A DNA stretch of 64,000 nt. Source: Hasllibacter sp. MH4015 (GTDB lineage Bacteria; Pseudomonadota; Alphaproteobacteria; Rhodobacterales; Rhodobacteraceae). Position 1 is the first letter of the stretch; each line of letters begins with the position of its first letter. Where the stretch lies: the NCBI RefSeq assembly GCF_020177575.1, contig NZ_JAHTBK010000001.1:3550001-3614000 (forward strand), in the 5' to 3' direction. Under the pieces are notes generated by a model. The model was not told where the DNA came from. It saw only the letters and a program-made list of their open reading frames with translations, and did not search any database. Shown piece by piece: positions 25,345-33,690 of the stretch. Both the position numbers and the translations under genes were made by a program.

Positions 25345-26648
25345 GTGATCGGTCCAAGCCGTCCTGGTCCGTGCGCCGCCCAATGTGGCTGGGTCTGCTC
25401 GCGCTGCTTGTCCTGGTGGCTGGGTTCGGCGGCTGGTCGGTCTCCACCACGCTGTCGGGCGCAGTCGTCGCCTCCGGCCAGATCGAGGTGGATCGCAACC
25501 GCCAAGCGATCCAGCATCCCGAAGGCGGGGTCGTGGCGGAACTTCTTGTAGATGAAGGCGACCGCGTGGCGGAGGCGCAGATCCTCGTCCGCCTCGACGC
25601 GTCCGGCCTGACCTCGGAACTGGCGGTCGTGTCCAGCCGTCTGGCCGAAGCGCAGGCCCGCCGCGCGCGGCTGGAGGCGGAGCGCGACGATGAGGACGCG
25701 ATCACCTTCCCCGCCTCCCTCACCGATATCGCCGGGCAGGACGCGGAAATCGCGGATTTCATGCAAGGCCAGACGAACCTTTTCGACGCCCGCGCCACGT
25801 CGCTTGCCCGGGAGGAGGAGCAATTGCGCGGCCGCATCACCCAGGTCGAAGCGCAGGTGACGGCCCTGCAAGCGCAGGAAGACGCGCTGACCGAACAGAT
25901 CGCGCTGGTGGAGGAGGAGTTGGTCCGCCGCACCGATCTGCTGGAACGCGGGTCCGGGACGCGCGAACCGGTCGTGCGTCTGCAACAGGAACTCGTGCAA
26001 CTCCGCGGCTCCCTGGGCGAGGTCATGGCGGGCCGCGCGGAATCCGCCGAACGCATCATCGAGACGGAACTGGCGATCCTGCAACTCCGCACCGACCGTC
26101 GGGAACAGGCGATTTCGGAATTGCGCGAATTGCGGGTGTCGGAACAGGAATTGCTGGAACGCCGGGGCGAATTGACCCGCCGCATCGACCGGCTGGAATT
26201 GCGCGCGCCGGTCGCGGGCACGATCCACGGCCTCACCATCTTCGGCGCGCGATCCGTCCTGCGGCCCGCCGATCCCTTCGCCTACCTCGTGCCGGAAGGT
26301 CGCCCCCTCGTCATTTCCGCCCGTGTGCCCGCCATCGACGTGGATCAGGTTTTCGTGGGCCAGGTCGTGTCCCTGCGCTTCCCCGCCTTCGATCAGCGCG
26401 ACATGCCCGAGATCACGGGAGAGGTCAGCCAGGTTTCCGCCGATGCGTTCACCGATGAGGTCAGCGGCAGCAACTTCTACCGGGCGGAGATTTCCATGGC
26501 AGAGGATCAGGCGATCCTTCTGGGCGACCGCGTGCTGGTCCCCGGCATGCCGGTGGAGGCGTTCATCAGGACGGAAGATCGCACACCCCTGGCTTACCTG
26601 CTGGAACCGTTCTCGGCCTATTTCAACCGCGCCTTCCGCGAAAGCTGA
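25341..26648 (+). CDS. HlyD-family type I secretion periplasmic adaptor
   Basis: This 435-residue membrane-fusion protein links the ABC exporter to an outer-membrane channel. An N-terminal membrane anchor (MWLGLLALLVLVAGFGGWSV) precedes a lipoyl half-motif (EVDRNRQAIQHPEGGVVAEL), then a long alpha-helical hairpin of Glu/Gln/Leu/Arg-rich heptads (about residues 90-280), a second lipoyl half (RIDRLELRAPVAGTIHGL) and a C-terminal beta domain ending in LLEPFSAYFNRAFRES. It is translationally coupled to the ABC gene and ends shortly before the RidA gene. Confidence 0.93.
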   Translation: MSDRSKPSWSVRRPMWLGLLALLVLVAGFGGWSVSTTLSGAVVASGQIEVDRNRQAIQHPEGGVVAELLVDEGDRVAEAQILVRLDASGLTSELAVVSSRLAEAQARRARLEAERDDEDAITFPASLTDIAGQDAEIADFMQGQTNLFDARATSLAREEEQLRGRITQVEAQVTALQAQEDALTEQIALVEEELVRRTDLLERGSGTREPVVRLQQELVQLRGSLGEVMAGRAESAERIIETELAILQLRTDRREQAISELRELRVSEQELLERRGELTRRIDRLELRAPVAGTIHGLTIFGARSVLRPADPFAYLVPEGRPLVISARVPAIDVDQVFVGQVVSLRFPAFDQRDMPEITGEVSQVSADAFTDEVSGSNFYRAEISMAEDQAILLGDRVLVPGMPVEAFIRTEDRTPLAYLLEPFSAYFNRAFRES

Positions 26649-26742
26649 CGCACCGCGCGCGCCGGGCGCGCCGACCCCCTTTCCCTCCCCCAAGCGCGGG
26701 CTTACGGTCGCGGACAACGGAACTGCCCGGAGGGAGAGTAAG

Positions 26743-27210
26743 ATGAGCGGACAATTCGAAGCGCGACTGGCGGAGATGGGCGTGAGCTTGCCCGAAAGCA
26801 TGGCACCTGCGGCCAATTACGTACCGTTCGTGCAGGTGGGCGATACGCTTTATGTGTCGGGCCAGATCTCCATGGAGAACGGCCAGATGATGACCGGCAA
26901 GGTCGGCGCGGACCTGAGCGTGGAGGATGGCGCGGCGGCAGCGCGGGTCTGCGCGATCAACCTGCTCAGCCAGGTGAAGGTGGCCTGCGGCGGTGATCTG
27001 GACAAGCTGGTGCGCGTGGTTAAGTTGACCGGCTTCGTCAACTCGACCCCAGATTTCGGCGACCAGCCCAAGGTCATCAATGGCTGCTCGGATTTCCTGG
27101 TGGAAGCGCTGGGCGATGCGGGTCGCCATTCGCGCTCCGCCGTCAGTGCGGGCGCGCTTCCGTTCAACGTCGCGGTGGAGATCGAGGGCATCTTCCAGAT
27201 CGCCCCATGA
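26743..27210 (+). CDS. RidA family protein (first copy)
   Basis: This 155-residue protein belongs to the RidA/YjgF/UK114 family; the longer MSGQFEARLAEMGVSLPE start marks the subgroup that is often annotated as a putative endoribonuclease. RidA enzymes hydrolyse reactive 2-aminoacrylate/imine intermediates. Motifs include TLYVSGQISMENGQMMTGKV, CAINLLSQVKVACGGDLDKL and GRHSRSAVSAGALPFNVAVE, containing the Arg needed for imine hydrolysis. A GGAGGG site precedes the ATG. The stop overlaps the start of the GDPD gene by four bases. Confidence 0.92.
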   Translation: MSGQFEARLAEMGVSLPESMAPAANYVPFVQVGDTLYVSGQISMENGQMMTGKVGADLSVEDGAAAARVCAINLLSQVKVACGGDLDKLVRVVKLTGFVNSTPDFGDQPKVINGCSDFLVEALGDAGRHSRSAVSAGALPFNVAVEIEGIFQIAP

Positions 27211-27977
27211 GCCCGTCGCTCCCGCCGATCTTCCTTGCTGCGCCGCTGGCCCATCGCGGCCTGCACAACCGGATGCAGGGCATCATCGAGAACAGCGCCG
27301 GGGCCGTGCGGGCCGCCGTCGCGGCCGGTTACGGGATCGAGATCGACGTGCAACTCACCTCCGACGGGGCGGCGATGGTGTTCCACGACGACCGGCTGGA
27401 CCGGCTGACCGGTGAAAGCGGTCCGATCCGGGGATGGGCGTCCCGCGATCTATCGAAAATTCGCCTGACCGGGTCGGAGGAAACCGTGCCGACCCTGCCG
27501 GAGGTTCTGGCCATCGTCGCGGGGCAGGTGCCGCTATTGATCGAGTTGAAGGACCAATCGGGCGGCACGGGATCAGCCCCGGACGAATTGGAACGCGCGG
27601 TCGCCAAGGCGCTGGACGGCTATGCCGGTCCCGTCGCGGTGATGTCGTTCAATCCCCACATGGTCGCCAACCTTGCCAAACGTGCGCCATTGGTGCCGCG
27701 CGGGATCACCACCGACGGCTACGGGGAGAAGGAATGGCCCGACCTGGCTGCCGACACGCTGCAACAGCTGCGGGAGATTGCGGCCTTCGATACGGTGGGG
27801 GCGAGCTTCATCAGCCATGATTGGCACGACCTGTCGGCCCCCCGCGTGCTGGACCTGAAGGCGCAGGGCATTCCCATCCTGTGCTGGACGGTGAAAAGCC
27901 CCGCGGATGAGGTGCAGGCCCGCCGGGTCGCCGACAACATCACGTTCGAAGGCTACCTTCCGGGGGCCGCCGCCTGA
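27207..27977 (+). CDS. Glycerophosphodiester phosphodiesterase family protein
   Basis: This 256-residue TIM-barrel enzyme hydrolyses glycerophosphodiesters to glycerol-3-phosphate and an alcohol. The catalytic His lies in PLAHRGLHNR, the metal-binding residues in YGIEIDVQLTSDGAAMVFHD, where the second active-site His is present. Later conserved parts are PLLIELKDQSGG and PILCWTVKSPADEVQA. There is no signal peptide, suggesting a cytoplasmic enzyme acting on lipid breakdown products. It is coupled to the upstream RidA gene by an ATGA overlap. Confidence 0.92.
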   Translation: MSPSLPPIFLAAPLAHRGLHNRMQGIIENSAGAVRAAVAAGYGIEIDVQLTSDGAAMVFHDDRLDRLTGESGPIRGWASRDLSKIRLTGSEETVPTLPEVLAIVAGQVPLLIELKDQSGGTGSAPDELERAVAKALDGYAGPVAVMSFNPHMVANLAKRAPLVPRGITTDGYGEKEWPDLAADTLQQLREIAAFDTVGASFISHDWHDLSAPRVLDLKAQGIPILCWTVKSPADEVQARRVADNITFEGYLPGAAA

Positions 27978-28120
27978 GATCGCTGTCGCCGGGGGAATGG
28001 TGGCTCTAGCTTCCGCCATCGCACCGGCACCGCGCAATCCTGGCGCGGCGTCGCCCGGATTGACCCCGGCGGCACGCACCCCATCTACTGACACATCACC
28101 GCAGCAGGAGCAGCCCCGTC

Positions 28121-29302
28121 GTGGATGGCGAAACCCAGATCAGCATAGATGTGCTGTCGAGCCTGTCGCAGGTCGATGCGCGCGATTGGGATGCCTGCGC
28201 CTGCCCCGAAGACGGGCGGCCCATGGACCCGTTCACGACCTATCGTTTCCTTGACGCTTTGGAGCAATCGGGATCGGTCGGGCCGGGGACGGGTTGGCAA
28301 CCGCGCTATCTCGTGGCGCGGCTGGACGATCAGGTGATCGCCTGCGCGCCGATGTATGCCAAGGGCCATTCCCAGGGCGAATACATTTTCGATCACAATT
28401 GGGCCCACGCCTACGAGAATGCGGGCGGCGAATATTACCCGAAGCTGCAGATCGCGGCACCCTTCACGCCCGCCACGGGGCGGCGGTTCCTGACCCGTCC
28501 GGGGTTCGAGACGACGGGGATGTCCGCGCTGGTGCAGGGCGCCGTGCAACTGGCGGCGGACAATGATGTGTCGTCGCTGCATGTTACCTTCTGTACGGAG
28601 GATGAGGCACTGGCCGGTGAGCAGATCGGATTGATGCGCCGTTGGTCGCAGCAGTTCCACTGGATGAACCACGGCTACGCCGATTTCGACGCCTTTCTCA
28701 CCACGCTGTCCAGCCGCAAGCGCAAGAACATCCGCAAGGAACGTGCGCGCGCACAGGATTTCGGCGGCGAGATCGTCTCCCTGACCGGCGATGACCTGCG
28801 GCCCGAGCATTGGGACGCCTTCTGGCGCTTCTATCAAGATACCGGTGCGCGGAAATGGGGCACGCCCTACCTGACGCGCGACTTCTTCGACATCGCCCAC
28901 CGGACCATGGCCGATGACATGCTCCTGTGCCTGGCGCTGCGCGACGGACGGCCCGTGGCCGGCGCGCTCAACTTCATCGGGCGCGAGACGCTCTTCGGGC
29001 GCTATTGGGGCTGTGTTGAGGATCACCCCTGCCTGCATTTCGAGCTTTGCTATTACCAGGCCATCGACTACGCGATTGCCAACGGCCTTGACCGGGTGGA
29101 AGCGGGCGCGCAGGGAACCCACAAGCTGGCGCGCGGTTACATGCCGGTGGCGACCCATTCGCTCCACTGGGTGCGGGACCCGGGTTTCGCCGAGGCGATC
29201 GGACGCTACCTGATGGCCGAGCGCGACGCGGTCGATGAAGAGATCGAAGTGCTGACGAAATACGGGCCGTTCAAACGCGCCCATGTGGAGGAACAGGAAT
29301 AA
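28121..29302 (+). CDS. GNAT-fold acyltransferase of the DUF482 (FemAB-like) family
   Basis: This 393-residue protein resembles the DUF482 family (annotated as peptidogalycan biosynthesis/recognition). The middle contains [19 protein letters not shown] and the C-terminal GNAT-like fold with [19 protein letters not shown]. The start is GTG at 28121, supported by AGGAG at 28106-28110; no ATG nearby is better placed. The end overlaps the PhhB gene by one base (TAATG), indicating coupling. Proposed roles in cell-wall or polymer modification come from family comparison and are not proven here. Confidence 0.8.
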   Translation: MDGETQISIDVLSSLSQVDARDWDACACPEDGRPMDPFTTYRFLDALEQSGSVGPGTGWQPRYLVARLDDQVIACAPMYAKGHSQGEYIFDHNWAHAYENAGGEYYPKLQIAAPFTPATGRRFLTRPGFETTGMSALVQGAVQLAADNDVSSLHVTFCTEDEALAGEQIGLMRRWSQQFHWMNHGYADFDAFLTTLSSRKRKNIRKERARAQDFGGEIVSLTGDDLRPEHWDAFWRFYQDTGARKWGTPYLTRDFFDIAHRTMADDMLLCLALRDGRPVAGALNFIGRETLFGRYWGCVEDHPCLHFELCYYQAIDYAIANGLDRVEAGAQGTHKLARGYMPVATHSLHWVRDPGFAEAIGRYLMAERDAVDEEIEVLTKYGPFKRAHVEEQE

Positions 29303-29598
29303 TGGCACAGAAACTGAGCGGCGCGGCACGCGACGACGCCCTGTCAAAGCTGGCCGAGGCCGGATGGACCCAGACGGACGGGCGCGACGCGATCGAGAAG
29401 CGCTTCACCTTCAAGGATTTCACGCAAGCCTTCGGCTGGATGACCCAGGTGGCCATTATCGCCGAGAAGATGGACCACCACCCGGAATGGTCCAACGTCT
29501 ACAAGAACGTGGACGTGACGCTGACCACCCATGACGTGGACGGGTTGTCCGAGCTGGACGTGACACTGGCGTCCCGCATGGACGCGCTGGCCGGCTGA
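29302..29598 (+). CDS. phhB: 4a-hydroxytetrahydrobiopterin dehydratase
   Basis: This 98-residue pterin-4a-carbinolamine dehydratase (PCD/DCoH family) recycles the oxidised pterin produced by aromatic hydroxylases. The signature region is [16 protein letters not shown] followed by [20 protein letters not shown], which contains the conserved His-His-Pro-Glu-Trp block, and [17 protein letters not shown]. The full family length is present. The start is formed by the TAATG overlap with the upstream acyltransferase gene. No phenylalanine hydroxylase gene is in view. Confidence 0.94.
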   Translation: MAQKLSGAARDDALSKLAEAGWTQTDGRDAIEKRFTFKDFTQAFGWMTQVAIIAEKMDHHPEWSNVYKNVDVTLTTHDVDGLSELDVTLASRMDALAG

Positions 29599-29618
29599 TC
29601 CGGACCGGGGGAACGACG

Positions 29619-30512
29619 ATGAATCTCGAGAGTATCCTGAATACCGAAATCGCTGCGGGCACGACCATCGGCGACATCTTCACGGTCGAATTCCTGGCAA
29701 GCCTTCTGGGCGACGTGGTCCTCGCGATCCTGATCCTTCTGATCGCCGTCGCCATCTCGGGCTGGGTCAAGCGGCGCCTGCGGCTTCTGGGGGAACGGCA
29801 CGCGCATCTCGATGACACGCTCTTCGTGTTCCTGGGCAATATCGCGCGCTACACGATCCTCGCCTTCGCGCTGTTATTCGTGCTCAACACGTTCGGGGTG
29901 CAGACGACCTCCATCATCGCGGCGCTGGGGGCGGCGGGCGTGGCCATCGGCCTTGCTCTGCAAGGCACGCTCTCGAACGTGGCCGCCGGGATCATGCTAA
30001 TCCTCTTCCGGCCCATCAAGATCGGTGATTTCGTCGAGGTGGGCGGAGAGATGGGGACCGTCCGGAACATCTCGCTCAACATGACGGAGCTGGCCAGCAT
30101 CGGGAACGTGCAGATCTTCGTGCCGAATTCCGATGTCTGGGGCAGCGAGATCAAGAATTATTCCGGCTACCCCACCCGCCGGGCCGAATGGACCTTCGGC
30201 GTGGGCTACGGCGCGAACCTGGCACAGGCGGAAAAGATCATCCGCGACGTGCTGGCCGAGGATGACCGCACCCATGCGACGCCGGAGCCGTGGGTACAGG
30301 TCAACAATTGGAACGACAGCTCCGTCGACTTCCTGGTCCGTGCCTGGGTCGGCCAGGGCGAGTATTGGGATTACCAGGCTGACATCAAACGCAAGCTGAA
30401 AGAGGAGTTCGACGAAAACGGCATCGACATTCCGTTCCCCACGCGCACGGTCGTCCACGACAATGCACCGATCCGGCTGGCGGCAAATCCGCAGCAGGAC
30501 GCGGCGGAATAA
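29619..30512 (+). CDS. MscS-family mechanosensitive ion channel
   Basis: This 297-residue small-conductance mechanosensitive channel protects cells from hypo-osmotic shock. It has three transmembrane segments; the pore-lining TM3 has Gly/Ala packing GAAGVAIGLALQGTLSNVAA, followed by LILFRPIKIGDFVEVGGE of the beta domain, FVPNSDVWGSEIKNYSGYPT and a C-terminal GIDIPFPTRTVVHD. Length and structure are typical of short MscS proteins. It is co-directional with phhB, 20 bases downstream, and faces the peroxiredoxin gene. Confidence 0.95.
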   Translation: MNLESILNTEIAAGTTIGDIFTVEFLASLLGDVVLAILILLIAVAISGWVKRRLRLLGERHAHLDDTLFVFLGNIARYTILAFALLFVLNTFGVQTTSIIAALGAAGVAIGLALQGTLSNVAAGIMLILFRPIKIGDFVEVGGEMGTVRNISLNMTELASIGNVQIFVPNSDVWGSEIKNYSGYPTRRAEWTFGVGYGANLAQAEKIIRDVLAEDDRTHATPEPWVQVNNWNDSSVDFLVRAWVGQGEYWDYQADIKRKLKEEFDENGIDIPFPTRTVVHDNAPIRLAANPQQDAAE

Positions 30513-30523
30513 ATCTGTCGCGT

Positions 30524-30547
30524 GGAAGGCCCCCGCAAGGGCCTTTC
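30524..30547. terminator. Hairpin between convergent mscS and peroxiredoxin genes
   Basis: A stem AAGGCCC/GGGCCTT (30526-30532 with 30539-30545), extendable by two pairs, separates convergent stops. Neither strand carries a long T run, so bidirectional termination is only suggested. Confidence 0.45.
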
Positions 30548-30557
30548 ACCGCCCGAC

Positions 30558-31046
30558 TCAGATCGCTTCGAGCAGGGTCTCACCCGCGGACACGTCGCAG
30601 ACGCCGGGGCCTTCCTCCAGGTTCATCACCTTCACCACGCCGTCCTCGGCATACATCGCGTAGCGGCGCGACCGGTCGTAGAACCCCACCGGTTCCGCCG
30701 TCCAGTTCATGCCGATCGCCTTGGTGAACTCCGCCGATGCATCGCCCAGAAGCGTAATGCCCGCCGCCTTGCCGCCGGTACTGTCACCCCACGCATCCAT
30801 GACGAACGGATCGTTGACCGACACGCAGATCACCTCGTCCACGCCCTTCTCGGCAAACCCGTCCATATTGCGCACGAAACTGGGCATATGGGCCGATGTA
30901 CAGGTGCCGGTATAGGCACCGGGAAGGCCGAAGATCGCGACCTTGCGGCCCTTGGTCAGGCTGTCCATCTCCACCTGCTCGGGCCCGTCGGCGCCGATCC
31001 GAAGGAGGGTTGCGTTGGGCAATGTGTCGCCTGCGGAAATGGCCAT
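30558..31046 (-). CDS. Peroxiredoxin, Prx5 type
   Basis: This 162-residue thiol peroxidase reduces peroxides. The peroxidatic Cys is C49 in PGAYTGTCTSAHMPSF, a variation of the usual PGAFTPTC; a second Cys, C150 (GPGVCDVSAG), is positioned as the resolving Cys of atypical 2-Cys Prx5 enzymes. Other motifs are SVNDPFVMDAWG and EPVGFYDRSRRYAMYAEDG. The start ATG at 31046 gives the standard N-terminus (MAISAGDTLP). It is divergent from the flavoprotein gene, which could be a partner in electron supply or only a neighbour. Confidence 0.93.
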   Translation of the reverse strand: MAISAGDTLPNATLLRIGADGPEQVEMDSLTKGRKVAIFGLPGAYTGTCTSAHMPSFVRNMDGFAEKGVDEVICVSVNDPFVMDAWGDSTGGKAAGITLLGDASAEFTKAIGMNWTAEPVGFYDRSRRYAMYAEDGVVKVMNLEEGPGVCDVSAGETLLEAI

Positions 31047-31064
31047 CTGAGTGTCTCCTGACGC

Positions 31065-31092
31065 TTGTTGTTTGGCTTGCCCCGCATATAGG
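31065..31092 (+). promoter_or_regulatory. Candidate promoter of the flavoprotein reductase gene
   Basis: TTGTTG at 31065-31070 and TATAGG at 31087-31092 are separated by 16 bases, about 35 bases before the ATG. The -10 context CCCGCATATAGGG resembles the candidate cnoX promoter. It lies in the 80-base gap between divergent peroxiredoxin and reductase genes. Confidence 0.4.
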
Positions 31093-31126
31093 GTCCGCGG
31101 GACGAAGGCCAAGCGGGAAGACCATC

Positions 31127-32335
31127 ATGGACAAGATCATCGTTGTCGGCGCCGGGCAGGCGGGGGCGTCGTGCGTGGCGAAATTGCGGGCGGAGGGGTT
31201 CGAGGGCGCGATCACCCTGATCGGGGAGGAGCCGGTTCCACCTTACCAGCGGCCACCGCTTTCCAAGGCGTACCTGCTTGGCGAAATGGAGTTGGAACGC
31301 CTCTTTCTGCGGCCGGAGGCGTGGTACGGCGAGAACGGGATCGACCTACGCATGGGCGCGAAAGTCGATGCCGTGGATGCAGCGGCCAAAACCGTCAGCG
31401 TCGGGGGGGAGATGCTTGAATACGACGCGCTGGTGCTGGCCACAGGATCCACCCCGCGCCGTCTGCCTGCCAATATCGGCGGTGATCTGGCCGGTGTTCA
31501 CGTGGTGCGCACGCTGGCGGACGTGGATGCGATGGCGCCCGAGGTGACGGCGGATCGCCGGGCCCTGATCGTCGGTGGCGGCTATATCGGGTTGGAGGCC
31601 GCCGCCGTCGCCCGCAAGCGCGGCATGGACGTGACCCTGATCGAAGCCGCCCCGCGCATCCTCGGTCGGGTCGCGGCGCCTGAGACGGCGGATTATTTCC
31701 GCGCCCTGCACGAAGGCCACGGAGTCAAGATCCTCGAAGGGATCGGCCTGACCTGCCTGAACGGCGTGGACAATCGCGTGGTCGGCGCGATCCTGTCGAA
31801 CGGGGAAGAGCATCCCTACGACATGGTGATCGCGGGCATCGGCATCCTTACCAACGATGCACTGGCCAAGATGGCCGGTGTGACACTCGACAACGGGATC
31901 GCCACGGATGCCCATGGGCGCACGTCCGATCCGTCGATCTGGGCGGCGGGCGATTGCGCCTCGCTTCCGTTCGGGGGTGTCCGTATCCGGCTGGAATCGG
32001 TCCAGAACGCGATTGATCAGGCGGAAGCGGTGGCCAAGAACATCCTCGGCGCGGATCAGGACTATCTGCCGAAGCCGTGGTTCTGGTCGGACCAGTACGA
32101 TGTCAAATTGCAGATCGCGGGTCTGAACATGGGCTATGACCGCGTGGCCGTGCGCGATGGCGGTGCCGCCCGGTCCCATTGGTATTACGAGGGCGATCGG
32201 CTTCTGGCCGTCGACGCGATGAACGATCCGCGTGGCTACATGATCGGCAAGCGCCTGATCGAGGCAGGGAAATCCCCGTCGGCGGAGGTTGTGGCCGACC
32301 CCGAAAGCGATCTCAAGGCGCTGCTGAAGGCATGA
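31127..32335 (+). CDS. FAD-dependent pyridine nucleotide-disulfide family oxidoreductase (ferredoxin reductase-like)
   Basis: This 402-residue flavoprotein has the two-dinucleotide-fold layout of putidaredoxin/rhodocoxin reductases: FAD motif IIVVGAGQAGASCVAKL, substrate block PYQRPPLSKAYLLGE, NAD motif ALIVGGGYIGLEAAAVARKR and the second FAD block IWAAGDCASLPF. The C-terminal domain ends with GDRLLAVDAMNDPRGYMIGK. These proteins pass electrons from NADH to a ferredoxin, often serving a cytochrome P450 or dioxygenase; no such gene is adjacent here. The start at 31127 gives the fold directly. The rsmD gene follows. Confidence 0.92.
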   Translation: MDKIIVVGAGQAGASCVAKLRAEGFEGAITLIGEEPVPPYQRPPLSKAYLLGEMELERLFLRPEAWYGENGIDLRMGAKVDAVDAAAKTVSVGGEMLEYDALVLATGSTPRRLPANIGGDLAGVHVVRTLADVDAMAPEVTADRRALIVGGGYIGLEAAAVARKRGMDVTLIEAAPRILGRVAAPETADYFRALHEGHGVKILEGIGLTCLNGVDNRVVGAILSNGEEHPYDMVIAGIGILTNDALAKMAGVTLDNGIATDAHGRTSDPSIWAAGDCASLPFGGVRIRLESVQNAIDQAEAVAKNILGADQDYLPKPWFWSDQYDVKLQIAGLNMGYDRVAVRDGGAARSHWYYEGDRLLAVDAMNDPRGYMIGKRLIEAGKSPSAEVVADPESDLKALLKA

Positions 32336-32373
32336 GGCCCCGTGCATGAGGCTCCGAGCATGAGGCCCAGGCC

Positions 32374-32931
32374 ATGAGGATCGTCGGCGGACGCTGGCGC
32401 GGCAAGAAGCTCGCGGATGTGGGCGACGGGGATGCCAAGGCGCATCTTCGCCCCACGACCGACCGCGTCCGGGAGAACCTTTTCAACCTTCTGACCAACG
32501 GCCGCGCCGGCGACCTGGTGACGGGCACGCGCGTGCTGGACGTCTTCGCGGGCACCGGCGCGCTGGGGTTGGAGGCGCTCAGCCGCGGCGCGGTGCAGGC
32601 GACCTTCGTGGATAACGGGCGGGCCGCGCGCACGCTCCTGCGGGAAAACATAGCGCTTTGCGCGGCGCAGGGTCTCACCAAGGTCTTCCGCAAGGATGTG
32701 CACCAGATCGGCCCGGCGCGCGACGCCTGCGACCTCATCTTCCTCGACCCGCCCTATGGAAAGAGCCTTGGCGAGAGCGCCCTAACCGTATTGTCGGACA
32801 ACGGCTGGATCGCGCCGGGCGCTACTGTCGCGTGGGAAGAAGCCCATGCCCCCATTGTCCCCGCCCCGTTCCAGGTGCTCGACCAGCGCAGCTATGGCCA
32901 GACCACCCTGACGATCCTGAGGCATCCATGA
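32374..32931 (+). CDS. rsmD: 16S rRNA (guanine966-N2)-methyltransferase RsmD
   Basis: This 185-residue SAM-dependent enzyme methylates G966 of 16S rRNA. It begins MRIVGGRWRGKKL, followed by LRPTTDRVRENLFN, the SAM motif VLDVFAGTGALGLEALSRGA and the catalytic LIFLDPPYGKSLG. Length is typical. It overlaps the HAD phosphatase gene by four bases (ATGA). Confidence 0.95.
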   Translation: MRIVGGRWRGKKLADVGDGDAKAHLRPTTDRVRENLFNLLTNGRAGDLVTGTRVLDVFAGTGALGLEALSRGAVQATFVDNGRAARTLLRENIALCAAQGLTKVFRKDVHQIGPARDACDLIFLDPPYGKSLGESALTVLSDNGWIAPGATVAWEEAHAPIVPAPFQVLDQRSYGQTTLTILRHP

Positions 32932-33587
32932 CACCCGCCCTCGTCATCTTCGATTGCGACGGCGTGCTTGTGGATTCGGAGCCGGTATCGAACCAGGTCA
33001 CGGTCGATACACTGGCGGATATGGGCATTCACCTGTCCCTCGCCGAAGTGATGGACATGTTCGTCGGCAAGTCCATGGCCCAGGTCGCCGCCGGGGCCCG
33101 CGCGATGGGCGCACCCCTGCCCGGCACCGATGCGGACTGGATCGAGACGCTCTACGCCGAAACCTACGCCCGCCTGCGCACGGGCGTGGATCCGATCCCC
33201 GGCGTCACCGCCGTCCTCGATGCATTGGACCGCGCCGGCATTCCCTACTGCGTCGCGTCCAACGGCTCCGACGAGAAGATGGACATCACCCTTGGCGCAA
33301 CCGGCATGGCCGCCCGGATGGCGGGCAAACGCTTCTCCGCACACGCGCTCGGCACCTCCAAGCCGGACCCGGACCTGTTCCTTATCGCCGCGCGGCACAT
33401 GGGCGTGCCCCCGCACCGCGCCGTGGTGATCGAGGACAGCCCGTCGGGCGCATTGGGGGCAGAGCGCGCGGGCATGGCCTGCTTCGGCTTTGCGGCCCAT
33501 GGCGCTGGGGCGGATCTGGCCCGACACGGCGCGCAGGTCTTCCACGACATGACGCAGCTTCCTCATCTGATTGGTGTGCCAAACTAA
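32928..33587 (+). CDS. HAD-family hydrolase (phosphatase)
   Basis: This 219-residue HAD superfamily member has motif I FDCDGVLVDSEPVS, where the first Asp is the nucleophile, motif II around CVASNGSDEKMD, the conserved Lys in GTSKPDPDLFL and the acidic motif IV VVIEDSPSGALGA. The cap domain type and length resemble beta-phosphoglucomutase/GS1-type or YniC sugar phosphatases; the substrate is not determined. It is coupled to rsmD. Confidence 0.9.
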   Translation: MTPALVIFDCDGVLVDSEPVSNQVTVDTLADMGIHLSLAEVMDMFVGKSMAQVAAGARAMGAPLPGTDADWIETLYAETYARLRTGVDPIPGVTAVLDALDRAGIPYCVASNGSDEKMDITLGATGMAARMAGKRFSAHALGTSKPDPDLFLIAARHMGVPPHRAVVIEDSPSGALGAERAGMACFGFAAHGAGADLARHGAQVFHDMTQLPHLIGVPN

Positions 33588-33690
33588 TCCACAGAAACCG
33601 CATCTTGTGGGTCTTGTTTACCGAATCTCAATATGGGACGTTCACCCAATAACGAGCACTTGAATAAAATCCGACAGGCTGCCCCGAACG

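Noticed and set aside
26648-26742. Possible terminator between the HlyD adaptor and RidA genes
   Set aside because: The sequence has CG-rich runs (GCGCGCGCCGGGCGCGCC) but no T tract following, so no terminator can be supported.
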